Shown here: positions 1-9,117 of the stretch, piece by piece | Numbering within the stretch: the stretch's first letter is position 1 | How the letters are laid out: each line of letters opens with the position of its first letter | Source of the DNA: CAWAHD01 sp963781785 | Lineage (GTDB): Bacteria > Planctomycetota > Planctomycetia > Isosphaerales > Isosphaeraceae | Reading direction: 5' to 3' | DNA: 64,000 bases | Assembly (NCBI GenBank): GCA_963781785.1 | Contig: CAWAHD010000001.1 | Location: 2,542,001 to 2,606,000 of the forward strand | Position numbers and translations under genes: made by a program | Notes under the pieces: generated by a model | Seen by the model: only the letters and a program-made list of their open reading frames with translations | Database searches by the model: none | What the model was told of the DNA's origin: nothing

Positions 1-729
1 CGATAAACCTCACCGAGCTGTCGCGCAGGCCAGCCCGAATTCACGCCGGTTTTGCTCCCGGATCGCAACTAATGGATCTGGCGGAAACAAGCGTTCCATT
101 AATCGGCCAGGCGCGCGATTCCGCTCGGTGTTTTTCCCCCAGATAGTGCGCGTCCCTTGTTTTTTGCTTCGCGCTGGGCGGCCGCCGCGTCCGATCCGTC
201 CGATCCGTCCGATCCGTCCGATCCAATCCGGCGACCGGCGGCACCCCGAGCGTAAAACCAGCGAAAATGCGACGAGCGAAGCTGATTTCGATGAAATCCT
301 GCGGAATACCCAAGAACCATTTCCCGTTGTACTTGCGGCGAATTTCGGTGCTCAATCGGCGCTTGACAAGGGGCTGGATCAGTCCGATCTAGCCGGCTCG
401 CGGTGACAGGGCAGAGCCCGAGGCTTGGGCGGCCGACCAATCGAACATCGAGCCGGCGCGGCCGGGAATTCCGCCCGGCCTCGACGCCTTCAGAAGGCCC
501 GGAGTCGTTTCCCGCAATCCCTCGAATTCGCTGCACAGCAGGGACCCTCCGCTATTGCAATTTGCATGGTTGGGGACTCGTTCATCGTGCATGTTGCAAC
601 CTACGGCTGGCTCGCGTCCTTACGGGGCGGGAGGCTTTTCCGGAGCGATGGCTATGCTGGAACAGGACTTGAGGCCATCATGTTCCGAGTCGGCATGAGA
701 ATCGCTCTGATCGGGGAGGGAACTCCACG
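1..729. other. Upstream region without a recognisable gene
   Basis: I see no supported coding sequence here. Open frames on both strands give low-complexity, arginine- and serine-rich translations with no family resemblance. The one distinct element is a 9-bp tandem repeat at 189-224. The last 30 bases hold a purine-rich Shine-Dalgarno-like stretch (GGGGAGGGA, about 714-722) in front of the GTG that starts the sensor kinase. No c-di-AMP riboswitch or sigma54 promoter was recognised. Confidence 0.6.
189..224. repeat. 9-bp tandem repeat, four perfect copies
   Basis: The unit GTCCGATCC is repeated four times without mismatch at 189-197, 198-206, 207-215 and 216-224. It lies in non-coding DNA. 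In one minus-strand frame it reads as (Gly-Ser-Asp)n, but that frame has no other protein-like character. Copy number may vary between strains. Confidence 0.9.
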
Positions 730-2609
730 GTGAAGACACTCCGGACCAAGCTTTTGATCGGCCTGGCGCCGACGTTGGCGATCCTGCTCGCTCTCGGCCT
801 CTGGGCGATCGCGATGTTTCATCGCCTGGGCGGCAATATCGACGTGATCTTGCGCGAAAACTACACCAGCATCCTGGCCGCCGAGAAGATGAAGGAAGCG
901 ATCGAGCGGATGGACTCCGGCCTGCTCTTTGCGGTGGGCGGGCGAGACGAGTACGGCCGCAACCAGTTCGAGGCCAACCGCCCGCGGTTTCTCGAGCAAT
1001 TGCAGATCGAGCATGCCAACATCACGCTGCCAGGGGAAAAAGAACTGGCCGAAGCCATCGAGAGTCAGTTCAGTCAGTATATCGAGCGTTGCGACCGGTT
1101 CTTCGGCCTGCCCGCCGAGCGGCGGGCGAACGTTTATTTTCAAGAGCTGCTACCGATCTTCAACAAGATTCGCGAAAGCGCAGACGGTGTTCTGGCGCTC
1201 AACCAGGAAAACATGGCGGCCATGGATCGGCAGGCACGCACCAATGCGGCGATGTCGATCCGCCTGATGACAGGCGCCCTGATCGCCGCCGTGGCGCTGG
1301 CCGTGTTGGCGTTGATGGTCTTGAGCCGGTCGATCGAGAAACCGATCCAGGCGGTTACCGACGGCGCGCGGTGCTCGCTCGGGGCGAGCTCGACCAGGTC
1401 GTACCGGCAGCCTCTCGAGACGAGCTCGGAGAACTGGCCACTGCGTTTAACGATATGGCCCGGACCTTGCGGGAATATCGTCAGTCCGGGACTGCACGGC
1501 TCTTGCGTGCCCAGAAGACGGCCCAGGCCACGGTCGACTCCTTTCCCGATCCCGTGGTCGTGGTCGATCCGGTCGGCACGGTCGAGCAAGCCAATCGAGC
1601 CGCCCGGCGTCTGCTCGGCGTGGTCCCGGCCGCCGAACCCCCCGTTCCCTGGTTCCCCGCCGAGCCACTCAAAACGCTCTTGAGCGATGTGCTCTCTGGA
1701 CGTGGTGACTACCTGCCGGTTTCTCTCGAACAGGCGATTACCCTCTCCGACGGCGGCCAGGAGCGCTATTTCCTGCCGCGCGTCCTGTCGATCCGTACCG
1801 AAGGCGACGAATTGATCGGCGCCGCCGTCGCCATGGTCGACGTCACCAAGTTCCACCTGCTCGATCGGTTGAAGAGCGATATGGTCTCGACCGTCAGCCA
1901 CGAGCTCAAGACGCCATTGACCAGCGTTCAGATGGCGATCCACCTGCTGCTCGAGGAAGTCGTCGGTCCGCTCACTCCCAAGCAGATCGAATTGCTGATG
2001 GCGGCCCGGCAGGACTCCGATCGCATCCACACGATGATCAATGATCTGCTCGACCTGACCCGGATCGAGCAGGGCCGGGTCCAGCTCGATCTCGAGCCAC
2101 TGCCCGTGGCCGAGCTGGTCGAGGAAGTCGTGTCGCGGTTTCAATCCCAGGCCCAGGCCCGGGGCGTCACGCTGATGTCCGAAGTCGAGGAAGGCGGCAT
2201 CACGGTGATGGTCGATCGCGACCGGATCGAGCACGTTTTCGACAACTTGATCCTCAATGCGATCCAGCACACCGGCCGTGACGGCACGATCCGCGTGACG
2301 GCAAAGGCCGACGGCGACCGCGCCCAGTTCGTGGTGCGAGACACCGGCGAAGGGATCTCTCAGGAGCACGTGCCCCACATCTTCGAGAAATTCTACCGCG
2401 TACCCAACTCGAGGCATCCGGGCGGAGCAGGGCTGGGCCTGGCAATCGTTCGCGAGATCATCACGGCTCACGGCGGTCGGATCGAGCTGACCAGTGAGCC
2501 CGGGAAAGGCACCACGTTCACGTTCACCCTGCCCGCCGCCGCCGCCCTGGCCAGCGAGCCAACTTCCTTCGAAGGCAGTAACCAATGGACCAAAAGAAGC
2601 GCGTCCTGA
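730..2609 (+). CDS. Membrane sensor histidine kinase (HAMP-PAS-HisKA-HATPase), one frameshift
   Basis: This is a sensor kinase beginning at a GTG behind GGGAGG. The N-terminus has a membrane segment (about residues 8-28), a periplasmic four-helix-type region, a second membrane segment (about 180-200), then HAMP, PAS, HisKA (motif VSHELKTPLTS) and HATPase (NLILNAIQHT, DTGEGI, GGAGLGLAIV). The N-terminal frame runs into a HAMP domain near base 1370, where homology moves to another frame: SIEKPIQAVTDGAR continues as LARGELDQVVP. One missing base near 1368-1375 explains this. The last 25 bases overlap the response-regulator gene, and the Kdp genes follow. I infer it supplies the kinase absent from the KdpD-like protein at 9.8 kb. 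Whether the frameshift is real or an assembly error cannot be told from this sequence. Confidence 0.85.
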
Positions 2610-3244
2610 TCGTCGATGATGAGCCCAACGTTCGATTAGTCCTGCAGACGGCCCTGGAATCGGTCGGATACACGGTGCTCGAGGCGGAAGACGGGCAGGC
2701 GGCTCTCGATCACCTCGATCGCGAAGGCGGCGGCTGCGACCTCGTCTTGCTCGACCTCCAGATGCCCAGGATGAACGGCATGGAGCTGCTCTCACGCCTG
2801 CGCGACCGCGGCAACGTCGTACCTGTTGTCATCTTGACTGCACATGGCAGCATCCCGGAGGCGGTCGCGGCCATGAAGCTGGGCGCGATTGATTTCCTCA
2901 CCAAGCCGATCACTCCCGATGCCCTGCGGCGCGTGGTCGCCGAAGTCATCGACCGCCACGCCGCTCTACCGGCCGCCGCCCGGCCCGTGGAGTCGACCCC
3001 CAGCCCAGGCGAACGCGCTAAGCAGGTCGCATTCGATCTGGCACGGGCCAAGCGTGCCCTCAATCGCGGCCAGTTTAGCGAAGCCGAAAGCTTGCTTCGC
3101 GAGATCATCGCCCTTGATCCGCGGTCGGCCGAAGCCCCCGAATTGCTCGATCGCCTTTCGACGCTCAAGGAACAGGAAGAACAGGGATCGTTCCGGATCC
3201 TCCGAGATTGGTTTCCCAGCGGAAAAGCGCGAGGAAAGTCATGA
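2585..3244 (+). CDS. Response regulator: receiver domain plus TPR-like helical tail, no DNA-binding domain
   Basis: A 219-residue protein. Residues 5-125 form a CheY-type receiver with the acidic pair in LIVDDEP, the phospho-acceptor Asp in LVLLDLQMP, the conserved Thr in ILTAHG, and the Lys in LTKPI. The C-terminal third (about 145-200) is helical and resembles one or two TPR-like units (ARAKRALNRGQFSEAESLLREI). There is no OmpR or Fis-type DNA-binding domain, so output probably runs through protein contacts. Its start lies inside the end of the kinase gene, so the two form a translationally coupled pair. The genes downstream are kdpA, kdpF, kdpA, kdpB and kdpC. Confidence 0.9.
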   Translation: MDQKKRVLIVDDEPNVRLVLQTALESVGYTVLEAEDGQAALDHLDREGGGCDLVLLDLQMPRMNGMELLSRLRDRGNVVPVVILTAHGSIPEAVAAMKLGAIDFLTKPITPDALRRVVAEVIDRHAALPAAARPVESTPSPGERAKQVAFDLARAKRALNRGQFSEAESLLREIIALDPRSAEAPELLDRLSTLKEQEEQGSFRILRDWFPSGKARGKS

Positions 3245-3288
3245 CCTCTTTGCCTTTTTCTGAACAGAGCGAGTGGGAGACGCCATGA
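3241..3288 (+). CDS. 15-codon minicistron linking the regulator to kdpA copy 1
   Basis: The ATG at 3241 overlaps the stop codon of the response regulator (ATGA), and its TGA at 3286-3288 overlaps the ATG of kdpA copy 1 (again ATGA). The product would be MTSLPFSEQSEWETP. The double overlap suggests a translational-coupling device. It could also be chance, because the strong purine-rich site for kdpA (GGGAG at 3274-3278) lies inside it. No peptide function is proposed. Confidence 0.3.
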   Translation: MTSLPFSEQSEWETP

Positions 3289-4955
3289 GCGCGGTCTGGG
3301 CGTTTCTGGTGCCGGTGCTGCTCGCCCTGCCGCTGGGCTGGTGGATCGTCCGGGTCATGGATGTGCCGGACGACCGCCATGGGAGCGGCCTCGACGCGCT
3401 GCCGGCCAGGCTATGCCGCCTGCTCGGGCATGGCAAAGCCCAGGGCGTGGGCTGGCGAGCTTACGCGCTGTCGATGCTCGCGTTCAACGCCGTCCTCTTC
3501 TGCGTCTCGTTCGCGCTCCTCTGGCTCCAACCCTATCTTCCTCTCAACCCCGACCGGAAGGGACCGCTCAATGGTGACCTGATCTTCAATATCGTTTGCT
3601 CGTTCGTCACCAATTGCAGCCTGCAGCATTATGCGGGCGAGCAGCACCTTTCGTACTTCAGCCAAATCGGCGTGATCGGGTTTCTCGGCTTCGTGTCGAC
3701 AGCGAGCGGGTTGGCCTGCATGGTGGCGGTGGTCCGGGGACTACGGGGTGAGTCCGATCTGGGCGATTTCTATCTGGACCTATCCCGGTCGATCGTTCTG
3801 GTCCTCTTGCCCTCGGCTCTCTTCGTGTCGCTCTGGCTCGCTGCCAGCGGCGTGCCGATGACGTGGCGAGGAGCCGCCCGGGCGACGTCGCTCGAGGGCG
3901 CTCCCGAGATGATCGCGCGCGGACCGGCGGCGGCGCTGGTGCCCATCAAGCAGCTCGGAACGATTGGCGGTGGCTTTTTTGGTCCCAACTCCGCGCACCC
4001 CTTCGAGAACCCGACTGCCTGGAGCAACCTGGTCGAGGTCGTGGCGATCATTGTGCTGCCGATGGCGGCTATCGTCGCTTTCGGCCTGATGCTCAAGGAC
4101 CGGAAGCACGCCGCGGTAATCTTCGGGGTGATGCTGGTGCCGACCCTGGCGGCGGGCGGTCTGGCGATCTGGCTCGAGCTCCGGCCGAACAGTGCAGCCA
4201 CGGATTTGCCGGTCACCGCCGGGGCCAACCTCGAGGGCAAGGAAGTTCGCCTGGGCGCCACGGCCACTGCAACCTGGGCCGCGGCCACCACCGCCGCGTC
4301 GAGCGGATCCGTGAACGGCATGCTCGACAGCTTTCACCCCTTGAGCGTCCTGGCGGTACTCTCGCTCATGCTCCTGAACGCCGTCTTGAGCGGGGTCGGC
4401 AGCGGCTTCTTGCACATGCTGCTCTATATCATCATGGCGGTGTTCCTGGGGAGCTTGATGGTCGGCCGCACGCCCGAGTACCTGGGGAAGAAGGTCGAGG
4501 CCGCGGATCTCAAGATGGCGATGCTCGCCTTGCTGCTCCACCCCTTGATCATCTGTGTGCCGTCGGCGGCATTTGCAGCCAGCGAGTGGGGCACGCAAAC
4601 CGTCGGCAATCCCGGAGCCCAGGGGTTCAGCGAAATCGTCTATGAATTTGCCTCGGCCGCCGCGACCAACGGATCGGGCCTCGATGGGCTCTCCGACAAC
4701 AACCCGCCCTGGAATATTGCCACGGGAATCGTGATGCTCCTGGGCCGCTACCCGGCGCTGATTTTGCCCCTGGGAATCGCCGGGTCGCTGGCGAAAAAGC
4801 CCAGGCTGCCGCACACGCCCGGCACGCTGAATACCAACGATCTCACCTTCGCCGGGCTCCTCCTGGGCACCATGATCCTGGTCGGAGCGCTCTCGTACCT
4901 GCCGGCCGTGGTACTCGGGCCGGTCGCCAGCAGCTTATCCACAGTCCCGCAATAA
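3285..4955 (+). CDS. kdpA: KdpA-like K+ channel subunit, copy 1, with altered filter loops
   Basis: About 556 residues, the usual length for KdpA, the ATP-driven K+ pump subunit that carries the selectivity pore. It has many hydrophobic segments and the family signature GRTPEYLGKK. The ATG at 3285 is preferred over the GTG at 3273 because GGGAG lies 6 bases upstream of it. All four pore loops differ from the canonical ones, which copy 2 largely keeps: loop 1 reads TNCSLQ instead of TNTNxQ, loop 2 GTIGGG instead of GTNGGG, loop 3 SGFLH instead of AGFLN, and loop 4 ATNGSG instead of ANNGSG. The gene has no frame breaks. I infer a paralogue with changed ion selectivity or a regulatory role, not a decayed copy. 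Confidence 0.93.
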   Translation: MSAVWAFLVPVLLALPLGWWIVRVMDVPDDRHGSGLDALPARLCRLLGHGKAQGVGWRAYALSMLAFNAVLFCVSFALLWLQPYLPLNPDRKGPLNGDLIFNIVCSFVTNCSLQHYAGEQHLSYFSQIGVIGFLGFVSTASGLACMVAVVRGLRGESDLGDFYLDLSRSIVLVLLPSALFVSLWLAASGVPMTWRGAARATSLEGAPEMIARGPAAALVPIKQLGTIGGGFFGPNSAHPFENPTAWSNLVEVVAIIVLPMAAIVAFGLMLKDRKHAAVIFGVMLVPTLAAGGLAIWLELRPNSAATDLPVTAGANLEGKEVRLGATATATWAAATTAASSGSVNGMLDSFHPLSVLAVLSLMLLNAVLSGVGSGFLHMLLYIIMAVFLGSLMVGRTPEYLGKKVEAADLKMAMLALLLHPLIICVPSAAFAASEWGTQTVGNPGAQGFSEIVYEFASAAATNGSGLDGLSDNNPPWNIATGIVMLLGRYPALILPLGIAGSLAKKPRLPHTPGTLNTNDLTFAGLLLGTMILVGALSYLPAVVLGPVASSLSTVPQ

Positions 4956-5019
4956 CATGCGCTAATCGTTTTATGTGTGTGGTCGCAATCCGCGTGATTC
5001 CGCATCGAGGTAAGCCATC

Positions 5020-5103
5020 ATGATGTCGATCGCAACGCTCGCACTCGGCCTGGCGATCTTCGGGCTGTTCTTCGCCCTGGTTGTCGCCTGCGACCACCTT
5101 TGA
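5020..5103 (+). CDS. 27-residue hydrophobic membrane peptide between the two kdpA genes
   Basis: The ATG at 5020 follows GAGGTAAG at a good ribosome-binding distance. The peptide begins MMSIATLALGLAIF and ends VVACDHL: one hydrophobic helix and a short charged tail. Its size and place immediately after kdpA copy 1 resemble KdpF, the single-helix lipid-like subunit of the Kdp pump, but it lacks the RPEKF ending seen in the next gene. It may be the small partner of KdpA copy 1. That assignment is inference from position only. Confidence 0.55.
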   Translation: MMSIATLALGLAIFGLFFALVVACDHL

Positions 5104-5118
5104 AGAAAGGAGCCCGAA

Positions 5119-5199
5119 ATGCTCTACCTGACCGGCGTGGTGACTGTGGCTGCCCTCATTTACCTCGGTTACGTGATGATCCGCCCGGAGAAGTTCTGA
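5119..5199 (+). CDS. kdpF: KdpF, small subunit of the Kdp potassium pump
   Basis: A 26-residue single-helix peptide (begins MLYLTGVVTVAALIYLGY, ends MIRPEKF), preceded by AAGGAGC. The pattern of one helix, a Gly-Tyr near its end, and a Glu-Lys/Ala-Phe terminus is that of KdpF, which stabilises KdpABC. It lies 34 bases upstream of kdpA copy 2, the canonical kdpF-kdpA-kdpB-kdpC order. Copy 2 is therefore probably the KdpA of the working pump. Confidence 0.8.
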   Translation: MLYLTGVVTVAALIYLGYVMIRPEKF

Positions 5200-5233
5200 A
5201 ACGACCTCCTGGCCTTTTGAGCAACGTGGAGAC

Positions 5234-6982
5234 ATGGAATTGGATCTTTCGCTTTTACATCCGTTCTGGGCGATCGGCCTGCCGGTGGCTCTTTCTGTGC
5301 CCGTGGGCTGGTGGATGGCCCGTGCTCTCGATCCGCCGCGTGAGCGGCTCGGCAAGGGGTTCGACGCTCTGCCGCTGGCCGTGCTCAGGCTGCTCGGGCA
5401 TCGCGAGCCGGCGAGGATGAACTGGAAAGAGTACGCGTTCGCCTTGCTCACCTTCAACGCGGCGCTCTTTGTGCTGTCGTTTGCGATCCTTCTGTTGCAG
5501 AGTCATTTGCCTCTATTGAATCCCGACGCCAAGGCGCCGCTCACGGCGCTCGGCTACACGGATAAGGGCGGAGCGGCACATCCCGAGGCAGACACCGCGG
5601 TGATCTTTCATACGGTCTGCTCGTTCGTGACCAACACCAACCAGCAGCATTATTCGGGCGAGCAGCATCTCTCTTATTTCAGCCAGTTGGGCGCGATCGT
5701 GTGGCTCCAGCTTATCACGCCGGCATGTGGTCTGGCGGTGATGCTGGCGGTGATCCGCGGCCTGCGCGGCGACCGCGAGCTGGGAGACTTCTACTTCGAC
5801 ACGATTCGCGGGCTCGTGCTCGTCCTGGTACCGCTGTCGATCATCGTCGCTGTCCCGCTCGTGGCGACGGGAGTACCGATGACGCTGGAAGGTGCCAGGA
5901 CGGCGACCACGGTCGAGCGCGGCACGCAGAAAATCGCGGTCGGTCCCGTGGCCGCGGAGGTCGCGATCAAGCAGCTCGGCACCAATGGTGGCGGCTATTA
6001 CGGGCCGAACTCGACGCATCCCTTGGAAAACCCCAACCCCTTTAGTAACTTGATCGAGGTGGTTTCCATCATCATCCTGCCGATGGCGTCGATCGTGATG
6101 TTCGGCAGGATGATCAAGGATCGGGCCCATGCGGTGGTGATCTTCGGCGTGATGATGGCCATGCTCCTCGTTGGCGCCGTGGTGGCCGTCCGTTCCGAAA
6201 TCCAGCCGAGCGCCGCCACAGCCGGCCTGCCGGTGGTTCCTGGGGGCAATCTCGAAGGAAAGGAACTGCGGATCGGGCCGGTGGCCTCGGCGACCTGGGC
6301 CGCCTTCACTACGGCCACTTCGAATGGCTCGGTGAACTCCATGCACGACAGCTTTCAGCCGCTGGGTGGGCTGGTTCCGCTGTCGCTCATGATGCTCAAC
6401 GTCGATTTCAGCGGGATCGGAGCCGGCTTTCTCAACATGCTGATGTATGTCATCACGGCGGTGTTCCTCGCGGGTTTGATGGTGGGCCGGACGCCCGAAT
6501 ACCTGGGCAAGAAGATCGAGGCCCGCGAGGTAAAGCTGGCCATGCTGGCTGTCCTCATTCATCCGCTCTTGATCACGTGTGGGACGGCCCTGTTCGCAGC
6601 AACCAACTGGGGGACCAGCACCACGGCCAACCCCGGTCCGCACGGTTTCAGCGAGGTCCTCTACGAGTTCACCTCGGCCTCGGCGAATAATGGCTCGGGG
6701 TTCGAGGGCCTTGCCGACAACAACCCGCACTGGAATATCGCGACCGGCGTGGTTCTGTTGCTCGGCAGGTTCCCGGCGCTCGTGTTGCCGATCGCGATCG
6801 CGGGATACCTGGCCCAGAAGAAGCGAGTGCCAACCACTTCGGGTACCCTCTTGACCAACGATCTGACCTTTGCCCTCATGCTGCTGGGGACGGTGCTTCT
6901 GGTCGGCGCGCTTTCCTTCATGCCGGCCGTCGTGCTCGGCCCGATTGCCGACCATCTTTCAACTGGAAACATTCCGCGATGA
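5234..6982 (+). CDS. kdpA: KdpA, K+-channel subunit of the Kdp ATPase, copy 2 (canonical)
   Basis: A 582-residue KdpA with pore-loop motifs close to the classical set: SFVTNTNQQHYSGEQHLS, GTNGGGYYGPNSTHP, GIGAGFLN, and SANNGSGFEGL, plus GRTPEYLGKK. The membrane-embedded protein binds and passes K+ to KdpB. Its stop overlaps the kdpB start (ATGA), indicating translational coupling, and kdpF lies just upstream. Compared with copy 1 it carries a longer loop after the first helices (about residues 95-118, rich in Gly, Ala and acidic residues). Confidence 0.96.
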   Translation: MELDLSLLHPFWAIGLPVALSVPVGWWMARALDPPRERLGKGFDALPLAVLRLLGHREPARMNWKEYAFALLTFNAALFVLSFAILLLQSHLPLLNPDAKAPLTALGYTDKGGAAHPEADTAVIFHTVCSFVTNTNQQHYSGEQHLSYFSQLGAIVWLQLITPACGLAVMLAVIRGLRGDRELGDFYFDTIRGLVLVLVPLSIIVAVPLVATGVPMTLEGARTATTVERGTQKIAVGPVAAEVAIKQLGTNGGGYYGPNSTHPLENPNPFSNLIEVVSIIILPMASIVMFGRMIKDRAHAVVIFGVMMAMLLVGAVVAVRSEIQPSAATAGLPVVPGGNLEGKELRIGPVASATWAAFTTATSNGSVNSMHDSFQPLGGLVPLSLMMLNVDFSGIGAGFLNMLMYVITAVFLAGLMVGRTPEYLGKKIEAREVKLAMLAVLIHPLLITCGTALFAATNWGTSTTANPGPHGFSEVLYEFTSASANNGSGFEGLADNNPHWNIATGVVLLLGRFPALVLPIAIAGYLAQKKRVPTTSGTLLTNDLTFALMLLGTVLLVGALSFMPAVVLGPIADHLSTGNIPR

Positions 6983-9117
6983 GTCTTCTCACTCCCACCC
7001 AGCTTCCGGACCAGGCTTCCGCCGATCCCCGGGCCATGAAGCTGAACAGGCGCCACACGCGCCGTCTCAAGCTCTTCGAGCCCGCACTGGTTCGGATGGC
7101 GACCGTACAATCGTTCGTGCTGCTCGATCCTCGGAACATGGCCCGCAACCCGGTCATGTTCCTGGTCGAAATCGGGTGGGTCTTGACGACTCTGGTCACG
7201 ATCCAGTCGATTGCGACAGGTGCCGCCACGGGCGTAATCGTTTACCAGGCGGCGCTGGCGATCCTCTTGCTCTTGACGGTGCTGTTCGCCAATTTTGCCG
7301 AGGCGCTGGCCGAAGCGCGGGGCAAGGCCCAGGCGCAGAGTCTGAGGGCCACACGTCAACATACGATCGCCTTTCGAGTCGAGCCGTCCGGCGAGACGAC
7401 CGAGGTCTCCTCGACCGAGCTCAGGATGGGGGACCGGGTGGCGGTGGAGGCCGGGCAGTTGATCCCGGCTGACGGCGAGATCGTGGAAGGAGTGGCCTCG
7501 GTCGACGAGTCGGCGATCACCGGTGAGAGCGCGCCAGTGATCCGGGAAGCCGGTGGCGACCACTCGGGCGTGACCGGCGGAACTCGCGTGCTGTCCGATC
7601 GGATCATCGTGCGGGTCACCGCCGGTGTGGGCGAGAGCTTTCTGGACCGGATGATCGCTCTGGTCGAGGGGGCCTCGCGGCAGAAGACGCCCAACGAGAT
7701 TGCGCTCACGATCATCCTCGCCGCATTCTCGATCATCTTTCTGATCGTGACGGCAACGCTCTATCCGATGGCGCGCTATTTCGATATCACCCTGGGAATC
7801 CCCACGTTGATCGCGCTTTTGGTCTGCCTGATCCCGACCACGATCGGCGCCCTTCTGGCCGCTATCGGCATCGCGGGGATGGACCGCGCACTGGCCGCCA
7901 ACCTGATCGCCAAGAGCGGCAAGGCCGTGGAGGTTGCAGGCGACGTGGACACGCTGCTCCTGGACAAGACCGGAACGATCACGCTCGGCAATCGCAAGGC
8001 GACGTCGTTCGTGCCCATGCAAGGGACTCCGGAGAGCGAGCTGGCGCGGCTGGCGGCGATGGCATCTCTCGCCGACACGACGCCCGAGGGCAAGAGCATC
8101 GTCGAGCTGTCGCGTCATCAATTCGCAATCGAGCTCGAAGCCCCCGCTGGCAGCCGTTTCGTCGAGTTCACCGCCCAGACCCGCATGAGCGGCATCGATC
8201 TTCCCCACGGCCAGCAGATCCGCAAGGGTGCTCCGAACACGATCGCCAGATCCGCTCAGGACGCGGGCTCTCTGGTACCCGAGGGGTATCAGGCCTCTGT
8301 CGACGCGATCGCATCCGAGGGCGCAACGCCGCTGGCCGTGATCACCGACGGCCGGATCGTCGGTTTGATCAAGCTCGAGGACATCTTGAAGCCCGGCATC
8401 AGCGAACGGTTCGCCCGGCTCCGGCAGATGGGCCTGCGGGTGGTGATGGTCACGGGCGACAACCCGCTCACCGCAAAGTCGATCGCGGACCTTGCCGGCG
8501 TGGATGACTTCATCGCCCAGGCCACGCCCGAGGCCAAGCTCGCCTACATCCGCAAGGAGCAAGGCGGCGGCAAGCTGGTCGCGATGATGGGCGACGGCAC
8601 CAACGATGCCCCGGCCCTGGCCCAGGCAGACATCGGCGTGGCCATGAACTCGGGCACCCAGGCCGCCAAGGAGGCCGGCAACATGGTCGACCTGGACAGC
8701 GACCCCACCAAGCTCATCGAAGTCGTCGAGATCGGCAAGCAACTCCTCATGACCCGCGGCGCTTTGACGACCTTCTCGATCGCCAACGACCTGGCCAAGT
8801 ATTTCGCCGTGATCCCCGCCATGTTCGTCGGCTACAGGCCGCTGGAATCGCTCCGCGCGATCGATCTGATGGGACTGGCCACCGAGGGAGGCGCCAATTC
8901 GGCCATCCTCTCCGCGGTGATCTTCAACGCCATCATCATCCCCCTCTTGATCCCGATCGCCTTGAAGGGTGTCAAGTATCGGCCCGTCGGCGCCAGCGCG
9001 CTTTTGCGGCGCAACTTGCTCTTTTACGGACTCGGCGGCGTGATCGCGCCCTTTTTTGGCATCAAGCTCATCGACGTGGCCCTCGACCCTCTCCTGAATC
9101 TCGTCGGGGCCGGTTAA
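6979..9117 (+). CDS. kdpB: KdpB, catalytic P-type ATPase subunit
   Basis: A 712-residue type IA P-type ATPase, the energy-coupling subunit of the Kdp potassium pump. Visible motifs are TGES in the actuator domain, the phosphorylated Asp in LLLDKTGTIT, MVTGDNPLTAKSIA in the nucleotide-binding region, and the hinge GDGTNDAPAL. N-terminal and C-terminal hydrophobic helices flank these. It overlaps kdpA by four bases and abuts kdpC with no gap. Its length is slightly above that of the E. coli protein because of an N-terminal extension of about 40 residues. Confidence 0.97.
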   Translation: MSLLTPTQLPDQASADPRAMKLNRRHTRRLKLFEPALVRMATVQSFVLLDPRNMARNPVMFLVEIGWVLTTLVTIQSIATGAATGVIVYQAALAILLLLTVLFANFAEALAEARGKAQAQSLRATRQHTIAFRVEPSGETTEVSSTELRMGDRVAVEAGQLIPADGEIVEGVASVDESAITGESAPVIREAGGDHSGVTGGTRVLSDRIIVRVTAGVGESFLDRMIALVEGASRQKTPNEIALTIILAAFSIIFLIVTATLYPMARYFDITLGIPTLIALLVCLIPTTIGALLAAIGIAGMDRALAANLIAKSGKAVEVAGDVDTLLLDKTGTITLGNRKATSFVPMQGTPESELARLAAMASLADTTPEGKSIVELSRHQFAIELEAPAGSRFVEFTAQTRMSGIDLPHGQQIRKGAPNTIARSAQDAGSLVPEGYQASVDAIASEGATPLAVITDGRIVGLIKLEDILKPGISERFARLRQMGLRVVMVTGDNPLTAKSIADLAGVDDFIAQATPEAKLAYIRKEQGGGKLVAMMGDGTNDAPALAQADIGVAMNSGTQAAKEAGNMVDLDSDPTKLIEVVEIGKQLLMTRGALTTFSIANDLAKYFAVIPAMFVGYRPLESLRAIDLMGLATEGGANSAILSAVIFNAIIIPLLIPIALKGVKYRPVGASALLRRNLLFYGLGGVIAPFFGIKLIDVALDPLLNLVGAG

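Noticed and set aside
1140..2795. A minus-strand open frame of 551 codons opposite the sensor kinase
   Set aside because: Antisense of a recognised kinase. The composition is biased and no domain is visible.
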